Source: Anagrus nilaparvatae (lineage: Eukaryota > Arthropoda > Insecta > Hymenoptera > Mymaridae). From it: DNA of 64,000 nt. The position numbers were made by a program, and so were the translations under genes. How positions within the stretch are numbered: position 1 is the stretch's first letter; every line of letters begins with the position of its first letter. Under the pieces are notes generated by a model. That model was not told the DNA's origin. It searched no databases and saw only the letters and a list, made by a program, of their open reading frames with translations. The stretch is taken from assembly GCA_022575985.1 (NCBI GenBank), contig JAKSXM010000288.1:1887501-1951500 (forward strand), in the 5' to 3' direction. This document shows, piece after piece, positions 23,801 through 35,800 of the stretch.

Positions 23801-26800
23801 TTAAAAATTTAAAACTTTAATTTGAGATATTTTAAAAAATATGCAATATTAATTAAAACAAATTGGTGGAATATTATTTTTTATGCATTTCTTAAAAATA
23901 TTAATAAAAAAAATTGACCCTTTTCGTTTTTTTGGTGAAAATTTTTCTTTTTCTGGAAAACTGGTAAGCCGTACCAAAATTTTGAACTTACCAATCGAGA
24001 GAACACATAAAATCATTAAAATCCCGTAATTTATTTTTCGCTTTTTCTACCTACACTTTGGCTTATAATCACAACTCCATGATTTCGTGGTCACGTTGTA
24101 TATATTCTTTGGCAATATCCACGAAAGATAGAGCGTTTCTTAATTTGTATATTATGTACTTACCCTTTTTAACATGGGACATGTTCATTGGATTGGGTAT
24201 TTGGAAAAGTCCGGTAGGGGGGTGGGTGAAATAGTGACGTTTTTAGGGGTGAGGTGAAATGAACTTAGAATATTTTCGATTTAGGGACCTTTGGTGCAGA
24301 AATCCCTAGGGACTTTTAGAGACTTCTGCACCAAAAGGATAAATACAGTGGCAGTAATAATTTTATAATTTTAATAATCGATATTAAAAAATTCAAATTT
24401 CGCGCTTAAAATTATGAATTTTATTTTATTTTAAATCGTGGGATCTTAGGTTAGGCTAGAAAATATTGAATATAAATTTTAATACAAAATAGATTTGACA
24501 ATAAGATATAAATATTCATTTATTTATTAATAGATGAGCTTAATATTTTATAAAACAAATAAAAACACTAAATAAAATTAACAAGAGTGTGTAATCCAGT
24601 TCGCAATAAAGATGGTACAATAAAGATGGAAAATCAAACAAGGGATCTCACTTCATACACACTCCTCCTTATAATACTTAATTCATATATTGCGTATCTC
24701 ACTCATACACATTTATTTTAACCATAACTAAATAATTACATTTATATATCGGTAGTTCTTAGCTATTTTTACCCAAGTCTGAGGTCGATGTCTTGGATTT
24801 AGAAATACCAAATGTACTGTGTTTGGTATGTAAAAATATAGTTACTGGCCAATTCTTAAGGCTCTAGGTGGCTTGGTTGCGATTTGGCAGCTGTTTTTCC
24901 AATTTTGATTTTTTTTTAATTCTCAGCCACCCGCTTGCTTTTTATTTTCTGGACGCCCTAAATAAGCCTAAAAAATATTTTCTATATTAAGGTAGGTAGT
25001 AAAAATTCCCGCCCAATCCGAATTTGACCATATTTTTTCGGAAAAAGCGAAAAATCGGAAAAAATTAAAAGAAACTGGAAAATACAAATTTCTCAAAAAG
25101 CGTCACTTTTTTTTATTTTTTATTTTTTTTACATTTTTTCCCATACTTTTCATGCTGGTAAACTCTTTTTTTGACACATTTGCCTTTTAAGCACTTAAAA
25201 ATCAATTTTAGGCTAAAAAAAATGATTTTAAAAATTGTTCATTTTCTGAATTTTCCGATTTTCTCGCTTTTTCTGATAGAAAATGAAAAATATGACTTGA
25301 TTTTCGAATTCCTCGGGAAATTTTACATTGAAAACCTTCCTGGCTAAAATTTTAGAGGCCTATTTGACGCTGTAAAAAAAAGAAAAACAAAGTAACCTGC
25401 TAAAATCAAACATAATTAAATTTTGTAATTTTTTTATTTTGTTTATTTTTTTGATTTTAGCAGGTTACTTTGTTTTTCTTTCGGGAAATTCTACATTGAA
25501 AACCTTCCTGGCTAAAATTTTAGAGACCTATTTGACACTGTAAAAAAAAGAAAAACAAAGTAACCTGCTAAAATCAAAAAAATAAACAAAATAAAAAAAT
25601 TACATAATTTAATTATGTTTGATTTTAGCAGGTTACTTTGTTTTTCTTTTTTTACAGCGTCAAATAGGCCTCTAAAATTTTAGCCAGGAAGGTTTTCAAT
25701 GTAAAATTTCCCGAGGAATACGAAAATCAAGTCAGATTTTTCATTTTCTATCAGGAAAATCAAGAAAGAAAATTCAGAAAATGAACAACTTTCAAAATCA
25801 TTTTTTTGAGCCTAAAATTGATTTTTAAGTGCTTAAAAGGCAAATCAAAGGCAAAAAAGGCAAAGTATCAGAAAAAGAGTTTACCAGCATGAAAGGTATG
25901 GGAAAAAATATGTAAAAAAATAAAGTGACGCTTTTTGAGAAATTTGTATTTTCCAGTTTCCTTTAGTTTTTCCGATTTTCCGGGTTTTCCTGAGGTTTTT
26001 CCGAAAAAATATGGGCAGATTCGGATTGGGCGGGAATTTTTACTACCCACCTTTATATAGAAAATATTTTTTAGGCTTATTTAAGGCGTCCAGAAAATAA
26101 AAAGCAAACGGGTGGCTGAGAATTAGAAAAAAATCAAAACTGGAAAAACAGCTGCCAAATCGCAACCAAGCCACCTAGAGCCTTAAAAATTGGCCAGGAA
26201 CTATATTTTTACATACCAAACACAGTACAATTGGTATTTTTTAAATCCAAGACATCGACCTCAGACTTGGGTAAAAATAGCTAAGAACTACCGATATATC
26301 TTTCTTTTCATTTAAATCTATCATTAAAATACATTAATAGATGCGACATAAAAGTATTAATTTTATACACTTGTAATATAAACAACTATATTTTTCTGTC
26401 TTCATAAAATAAACAATATAACAACACTGCATGTTGAATTATATAATATCCAAAACATAAATTTAACCTCTTTGCTCGCGACACTGATTGACTTTATATT
26501 AACACAAGATCACTAAAGAATTACACATTTAGACTAATTAATATTCTCATATTTCAACTGTTTAATAATGGAGTCCCAAAAAACTTTTCCATATAAAATT
26601 ATTTCATATTTTAATACACACACTTCACACGTGGGTTGTATTCCTCAACAAAATACAGAAAATTTAATTAACAGCTGTTGAACGGCGCCCTGGTCTTCAA
26701 ACCTTTTAACGACACAGAATATTTTCCCTGTAGCCGCGGCACCAGCTGAAAAAGACGCAGGCCGTGCATTCGAATTCGATTTATAACCGGGATACAGGAA

Positions 26801-29800
26801 TAACTTAATTTGCCATAAGGAATAAATCAATACCAAGAAAAAACCGCTAAATTAAAATTTATAAAAAATAAGTAGGCATTAATTTAAATTAAATAAATTA
26901 AAATCTTACCCCAAATGGGCAGTTTTAAGAAATGAAATATTTTATTATTTACCAACCACGTGGAAATTTAAACAACATGGAAAAATATCACCATGACTCC
27001 ATTAACCTCAGTGAAAGAGTTGATTTTCGAAGCGAGACTGCCCGCGTGTGTCCGATTTCACGCGCTCCTCTTTTCACCCAAAAAGAGTATTTTATTAAAA
27101 ACTAAAAATTTTAAACGGCGCGAAATTTAAATGTATTGGCGATCCTTACATAATATAGAGAGATATATTAATTAATTAATTTAACGTTCGCCATATTTTT
27201 CAATATAAGTATCAGTATTAACGATCTCTACGAACAAATACTAGATACCGTCAAAGACGGGTAGAGCGAAGCTGATCATGTTGAAAAAAGCAAGAAAAGA
27301 GTTTCAGTAATTTTTTAATTTTGGGATTTTAAAAGTTATGATTTGATTCATTTCAATAATAATGTTTAAATAAGACGTAAAAAAATGTTAAGCATAGCTA
27401 GAATTTTTAACTATTGTCCAAAAGGACACCAAAAATCCGCCCCTAATTTTTTAACCTTTATATTTGTTTGTTGAAAAGATTTCAACCAAACTTTTGTTTG
27501 CGGAACTTTGTTATTACGTACTTTTTCCATAATTAATAAAAAAAAAAAAAATTTCTATACTCTAATACTTCTCAATTCACTTAATTACACTTAATTACCA
27601 AATTAATATTTTACTCAAGTCAGAATGCGGTGTAAGGGTTTCCGAATTCGACAACCAGAATCATAAAAAGTCTTCTGTAGGCTTTGTGTGTCGCTGAATC
27701 CGAATTTGTGGTCCTACTGGGTTAGAAAATAGAAAAATACAGCAGAAACTTTCCATCTTATGAGTTTTTTCACAATATTTTGGAACTAATGATCAAATTA
27801 ATTAGTGCCACGTTATAAGAGTAATTAATTAAATATTGAATTTATTATTTTATTCTGTATGAATAAAGGAATATTAGAGCTAATTATTGTTGTTGAAATT
27901 TATCTCCAGGGTAAGATAAAATCGGAAAAATAGCATGGTCGTTTTTTTCTTTATTTTTCTTTTAATTTTTCATTTGAAAAAGTTTTATCTTATTTTAACT
28001 TTTATTTAATTTACGGGATCCTATTCGGGGGCAAAAACGGATAAAACTGATCAGGCCCTAACTCCCACTTCAAATTATTCTTCAATAAAACTAAATAATG
28101 CATATTATTGCTGAAATTTGTCTTAAAAAATATTGAAATATGCATTACTCGCTTGAATTTCATCGTAAAATAATAAATTTTTTTTTTAAATCAATTTATT
28201 TTTCCCTGAGTATTCATTTCTTCAAGAAAGAAATCATTGTTATTGACCAAATTTCAATTTTTAGATCGAAAAATGGGTTAAGTAAATTTTGCTACTTACA
28301 GTTTTCCAAGGCTTTTGACCTGAAAATTAAAATTCGGTACATAAAAATAATTTTTTTCATAAAAAAATGAATTGCCAGGAAAAAATGCATCGATTTAAAA
28401 AAAAAAAATTATTATTTTACGATGAAAATCAAGCGAATAATGCATGTTTAAGGTTCAGAAACAGGCTTTTTTCAATCCATGTAGATCGTGTTTATTATTC
28501 ATAATAAACTTATCAAATTAATTTTAATTAATTGGAACGTAAAACAGTATTTATACTGTTTACTCATTATTATTAATTGGCAATTGATCCAAAAAATGCC
28601 TACCAAAATAAATAGTTGTCTGTTACCAACTAGACATAATTTTTAAAAAAATAGAAAAATTCTATTTCGACAAAATTTTCAAAATATTTTTTTGAAAAAA
28701 ATTTTTTATATTTTTATATATTTTTAACTTTTTATACTCAGTTTCCTTTTAGTAGTTTTGATGACACATTTTTTTAATGCCAGCTGTTGGATCTTTGAGT
28801 GTGTGCGTGGGAGAAGAGAATATCTCTTCTTCTATGTCATTCTACTTTTTGTTCTCTTCCTGGCGTGATTAAAAAAATGTAAGTCTTCCTTTTTTTAAAA
28901 ATATTTTTTGTTTTTTTGTAAATTTTTCAAAAATTTTTTAGTTTTTTTTTTGTTTGTTCATATGTAAAAAGCAGAAAACAGGGTTTTACACTGACGAGAC
29001 TCACCCTGTTTTCTTGCAGAGTCGAAATGGACAACCAGAATTTTCATTTTTTTAAACATTTTAACATCAAAAAATAAATTTTAACACCATACAACTTTTT
29101 TCAATATTTATTCTGTGTGACAAAGAGAGGCTCAGTCCTCAGAAACACAGATAACAAAAATGAATAAAGTTATATATTTTTAGTTCCATGTAGATCGTGT
29201 TTATTATTCATAATAAACTTATCAAATTAAAATTTCAATCTTTTTTAAGACGAATTTGAGCAAAATCTTAAATTGACGATAACTTGGCTAAATTTCATCG
29301 GAAAAAGAAAAGTTTTTTTTTCTTCTGGAGTGATTTTTCCCTGGCAATCAGATTTTTTACCTATTTACCTTTTTTACCGAAAAACACGGTTTTTAGCAAA
29401 ATCTTTTTGGCATCCATCGCCGATTTCGTGTTCACGCTTTTTTTTGTATTCTATAGGGTTCAAACTTCCAGAAAATCATAGTGGCAGTCGTGGCCTCGTA
29501 AATTTTTTTTTCTTCATTTTTGGTGCTCATAAAAAGGATTTTCTCGTAGAAATGCACATATAGAGAGAGATATATATGGCTCGTTTTCATTTTTTTTGAA
29601 AAAATAGCTTACAAAAACTAAAAATAAAAAATTCCTTTTTTAAAGTCCAAACAAGGCTTTTTAGACTTTTTTTCACCAATAGTTATTCAGTATTGCATAA
29701 AAATCACCATAACGAACCTTATACATCAATTTATTATGTTTTTTGATAATTATAAGGTAAAAACAGGTTAAAACCATTAAAAACCAAAATCGATATTCTG

Positions 29801-32800
29801 CTTCTAATTTTCATATAATTTGCTGATTTCAGTTATTAATTTCACAAATTAAATTAAAAATTTATGTATTTTTTGTAAAAAAAAGGTAATAATAATAATT
29901 ACAAGAGTATAAACTGTTTTGGAGTATTTTATATCTATTAAAAATACCTATAAATTTCCATATAAATATGAATCTCCACACACACATTACATACGGCCGT
30001 AATATATGAATTTTTTAAGGCTTTGCGTATTTGAGAGAACAATTACATATATTTTTGAGTAACTCTTACTAAAAAAACGAGTTTTGTAAGTAAATTTTAA
30101 AAATTTTTAATAATTTTAACAAAAAAAAAGAACAGTAAAGGCAGGAACGGTAAAGGCTTTTTTATAGAAAAATCAAAATAATTCGTTGACAAATGAACAA
30201 AAAAACTTTTCCGTTTGGAAAGTAAAGTAATTTTATGATTGAAACTTGCTAAGTTTTTAATATTTTAATTACAACGCTTCTTAATCGGAGATCCATGGGG
30301 GTGCGGTAAAGGCTTTTGTTTTTGTCCCTTCGTGATTTCTGAACTTAAACTGATTTTGTTTTCCTATTTAACGACCTCCTAAAGTGCTCTCGATGTGAGA
30401 ATTTATTTTTTATGTATTTAAGTTGTCATTTATGCGATTAAAAGGTTTTAAAAATGTTTTTATGAAGAGAAATCAAATTTAATATAAATAAATTACGTAT
30501 TACGTAAAAATTTTGTAAAATCGTGTGACACACTTTCTCACCCTTGTAATAATTAGTAAAAGTAAGTTTAAATTTTTTCTATATGGAAAAAGTTTAACCT
30601 TATGATATATCTATTAACCCCCAAATAAAATTTTTTGAAAATTAATTGGTAGGGGTGAGTGACAGATACTCAAAGTATAGGAATCTCCTTTATGACAGGG
30701 AACGGTAAAGGCTTTCTTGCCATATTTTTGTATTTTATAGTATAGTTAAAACATTAAATTATGTTGATTTTTATGGTGTACCATCAAAAACTTATTGAAA
30801 TTAAAAATTAAAAAAAAAATTTTTTTTTAATTAATGCACCTGGTAGTCGGAAAAGTGTTGTACGTCACTTTTGCAAAAAAACGATAATGAGCCATATATG
30901 TATATGAGCAATTATTTTAAAAGTGCTACTTAATTTGAGCCTGGAATCGTAATTTTTTTTTTTTGAGGGCACATCGATATGACTCATGTTTTCAGGTAGT
31001 TTGAACCTCCAGAAAACCAAAAAAAATCGTGAACAAGAAATCGGCGATAGATGCCAAAAAGATTTTTTCACTTTTATGTCAAAAACCGTATTTTTCGTAT
31101 CTGAGCTACCCCAAATTTTTAAAATAACTCTTTAGGTAAATAAAATTTTTATAAATAGATAAAAAAATCTAATTGCCAGGAAAAAACCACTCCAGAAGAA
31201 AAAAAAACTTATCTTTTTACGATGAAATTTAGCCAAGTTATCGTCAATTTAAGATTTTGGCTCAAATTCGTCTCAAAAAAGATTGAAATTTTATTGGAAA
31301 AAGCCTGTTTCTGAACTTTAAACATGCATTACTCGCTTGATTTTCATCGTAAACTAATAATTTTTTTTTTAATCGATTAATTTTTTCCTGGCAATTCATT
31401 TCTTTAAGAAAAAAATCATTTTTATCGACCGAATTTCATTTTTTAGGTCAAAAGCCTTTGAAAACTGTAAGTAGCAAAATTAACTTAACACAGTTTTTGA
31501 CCTAAAAATTGAAATTTGGTCGATAAAAATGATTTCTTTCTTGAAGAAATGAATACTCAGGAAAAAATTAGTTGATTAAAAAAAAAAAATTATTATTTTA
31601 CGATGAAAATCAAGCGAGTAATGCATGCTTAAAGTTCAAAAACAGGCTTTTTCCAATAAAATTTCAATCTTTTTTAAGACGAATTTGAGCCAAAATCTTA
31701 AATTGACGATAACTTGGCTAAATTTCATCGTAAAAAGATAAGTTTTTTTTTCTTCTGGAGTGGTTTTTCCCTGGCAATCAGATTTTTTTATCTATTTTTT
31801 AAAATTTTATTCACCTAAAAAGTTATTTTAAAATTTGGAGTAGCTCAGTTACGAAAAATACGGTTTTTGACGTAAAAGTGAAAAAATCTTTTTGGCACCT
31901 ATCCCCGATTTCTTGTTCACGATTTTTTTTGGTTTTCTGGAGGTTCAAACTACCTGAAAACATGAGTCATATCGATGTGCCCTCAAAAAAAAAAATTACG
32001 ATTCCAGGCTCAAATTAAGTAGCACTTTTAAAATAATTGCTCATATACTAGGCAGCTCCAACTTACAACCGGAGTGAACATATTTCATGCTCGTTGGTTG
32101 TGTGAACACACAAACCTGTTATAAATTTTATTGTCTGTATTCTCAAAATTTAGTCTCAGTTAGGTACGGTAATTCATAAAACCACAAATAAATGATATTT
32201 TGCAAAAATTTTTTTAAAATTATTTTTGTCATGCTATAAATGTAAAATTTAAAAAAGCCAATTTCGGATAACCCGACAGTTAACTATAGTTTTAATTTGG
32301 ATGGCAGTATAGGCAGCAAATGTTTAAAAAAATTAGTGAGGGTTCTTTCTTATGAGTTTTTTGGTGGGGGCCTGTGGGCAGTGCCTACTCTGCTTATGTG
32401 GTAAATTTTTTCAAAAGACTTATTTATTTTAGTTAGTTGATTTACATCTTTACAAATACCAACCTAAAGTAGTAGCATTACTTTAAAATTGTTCGTAATT
32501 GTCAATTTAGATAAAAACTTATTTAATGAAGCTTTTAAACTGTTGATTTATCCCAAATAACTTACAGCAGAACCAGTTAAACTAAGCAAAATAGTTAACA
32601 CAAATATCGTGATGCCAGATATTCCATTTAAATAATCATTTATATCATCAACAAATCTAAAAAGAATAAAATTTAATAATTAACATATCAATAAAATTGT
32701 TATTATCCAACTATTTGGCACATACGGACATTATGAGCATTTTAAATGTATCTGTACAAGTGTATGCTTTTAAAGTAAAAGTAGGTGATTCCACTCTGTG

Positions 32801-35800
32801 ATAGTAGATATGTAAAATGAACTTTTAAAAAATTCTGTCTTATAGGAAGTTGGAAGGAAAAAAGAAAGCGGTAAGAATTCAGATAAAGAAGTATCTGCAA
32901 GATTGCATTGTGAACGTCTTATTGATTAATCAGGTTCCTTGAATTGTGATGAAAGATATGGTAGCCTTTTAAGAGATATTAAGCTATGTACAAGCTTAAA
33001 ATATTTTCTACGTGATTTTGCTGTTAACCAGTTGAATTCATTTTTCAGTGAAGTTATATGGTGTTCATATTTGCCAACACCAAAGATAAACCGTATAGCA
33101 AGATAGTTTGGTAGTGATAGTTTGATAGTATTGATAGTTATTTTTTTTTTTTTTTTTTTTTTTGATAGTTTCAAAATATGCAGCGACTAGTTCAATGTAG
33201 AAGTTCCTGAAGATAACCACTAAATTTGTAACTGGTGTATAATATGGTATAGTTACATTTATTTATTTAATTTTTATTTATTATATAATTGGTAGAATTA
33301 CAATACAATTATAAAGTTACAAGTAAACATTGGAAACTATTATATAAAAGGAATATCAGAATTATATAATTTATCTAAATTATTTAGTTAGAAAATAGTT
33401 CCAAAGTTAGAGGCTTTCAATTTATTAGGATTAAGTTTCAGATGTTTATCTGATGTCCAATCTACAATTTAATTGACGTCACTCTGCATATTAATTTTAG
33501 TAGTATTAAAGGAAGAGGCTTTACACTGGATGAAAATCTGCAGGTCATCAACAAACAGTTCTGAGAAACAATGATTTACTCAGTCTAGAATAGTCTTCAT
33601 ATAACTTAAAGACAGAATGGGACCAAGAACTGATCCTTGCGGTACTCCCGAACTGATTGTGATAAACTCAGTGAGATTTCCATTTTCATCTAACACTGCT
33701 TGCTGACAAAAATGCAAACAATCATGGAACCATTGGGGAGTATGGTAGGTTAAACCTAGATTACATAACCTTTTTAATAAAATAGTATGATCTATTGTAT
33801 CAAAAGCCTTGGAAAAATCAAACATCAATAAGATTGTTGTTAAATTTAAAATAATAATAATAATAATAATAGGTTAGGAAAAATAAATAAAACACTGGTG
33901 TAAGTTTCTTAATATTGTTCAAACGTTAAAATAGTTGGCGGCCCTGAAAAGGGCCTAAACACACTCTCTAGCACACTAAATAACACAAGAATACTACTCA
34001 AGCATTCACTTTCATACAGATTCAAACTCAAACCTGGTTGAAGCCCACTGGCTTCTCTTTGATTCGCAACTGCCACTGCAGCTAAACACAACCCACTGGT
34101 CGTCTGGTGCGTACCCCAGCCGCCTTGATTCCAATATAAATTGACAGCTGAACTGCAATTGATTCAGCCACACACACAATTCACTTTCAACACAGTAGCA
34201 ATCAGAGCAAAATCCAAGCGGGTCACGATGACGTGCAGCACAAGCCAAGCTTCTACAGGTAGCGAAGAGCCAAGAACGTGCAACAGGTACAGCGGATAAA
34301 AAAGTAATGGATCAATCACAGCGAATATATAAAAGCGTGGTCTTGTTCAAGGTGGCGTAGGCGTAATGCCCTATACATATATATATATACATATAACGCA
34401 TAGAGACCGCGGGAACGGCTTGTGGCGCGCGCGCAACCAGACCGCTCCTTTCAATCAGGCCCGTTACTATGAGAGACGCTTGACAAGTATCTGTCTAGCC
34501 CGCTCTCATTCAAAAAATAACACTAAAAAAATATATATTAAAAATCTCTCATATTTAACATTCCTCCCCCCGTATGATCATCCAGGAGATGGTCATACCA
34601 AATCACAAAACAGCTGATGCAGCATCTAAACGAATTATTTTTGCGACTGGTCGAGTCAATTTCCCCGTCGCGGTTCTTACTAAAACGCAACGAGTTCTAC
34701 CATCAGCCCCGGGCATTACTTCTTCAATAACACCCTTGCGCCATGTATTTCTCGGTAATTGATTATCTACAATTAGGACTACATCACCTACTCGAATCTC
34801 GCGGCCTTCGGTGGTCCATTTTGCCCTCGCTAATAACGTTGGTAGATATTCTTTTTTCCATCGGCGCCAAAAATCATCTGCTAACCTTTGAGCATTTACC
34901 CAAAGCTTACGAGGACTACCCTCGGCTAATTCATATCTACGAGGAAGCGAACATCTAGAAGACGCTCCAAAAAGCAAATGATTTGGAGTTATTGCCTCCG
35001 GATCATCTGTATCAAGTGAAACAAAGGTTAATGGACGAGAATTTACTGTATGTTCTGCTTCGGCAAAAAGAGTACGCAAGACTTCTTCGCGAGGAGCTTG
35101 CGATTTTAAAGTTGCATTAAGAGCACGTTTTACACTTTTAACTAAAGATTCCCACGCTCCCCCCATGTGGGGTGCTGCAGGAGGTATAAAAGACCATTTT
35201 GATCCAAACTTAGTCCCAAAAGCTTCTAATTTTTCTTTGTCAATGGACGCTATTGCCTGTTTAAGCTCCTCACACGCTCCACGTAAATTTGTTCCGTTAT
35301 CCGAATAAAAAACAGACGGCTGGCCTCTACGAGCCGTCATTCTTTGAATTGCCATTATAGCGGAATCAGCTGATAGCAAGTCAGCGATTTCAAGATGTAC
35401 TGCCCTCATTGTTAGGCAAGTAAATAACACGCCCCAGCGCTTTTCTCTGTGTCTGCCAATAGTTACGGTCATTGGGCCAAAGTAATCTAGCCCACAGTGA
35501 GAGAAAGGGTTTGTACTATGTGCTAATCTAGCAATTGGGAGATCAGCCATTCGCGGGATGGACGGCCTTGATCGACGTAACTGACATAACGGACAGTGAG
35601 TCACAATACTCTTTAAAACAACGCGTATTTTTACTATACAATATTTTTGTTTTAATTCGTTTAAAACCGTTTCGTTGTTTGCATGATTGAATTGAATGTG
35701 ATAATGCGTAATTAAGAGCCTAACGACCGGATGTTTGCCATCTAATATGACTGGATTGCTATCAAAATCCGTATTTTGTACTCGGGATGTACGCCCACAG

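Noticed and set aside
29273..29563. Plus-strand ORFs of 96 and 65 codons, and the similar minus frame at 30,865-31,071
   Set aside because: They are translations of the arms of the same foldback family and share segments in mirrored positions.
34012..34248. Minus-strand ORF with the same start as Gag
   Set aside because: This is the complete 3' LTR. The shared start shows that the Gag frame's first codons come from the LTR, not that a second gag exists.
34366..34617. Plus-strand ORF repeated at 39,779-40,003 (MPYTYIYIHITHRDRG...)
   Set aside because: It is LTR sequence on the antisense strand of the Bel/Pao element, duplicated because LTRs are duplicated.
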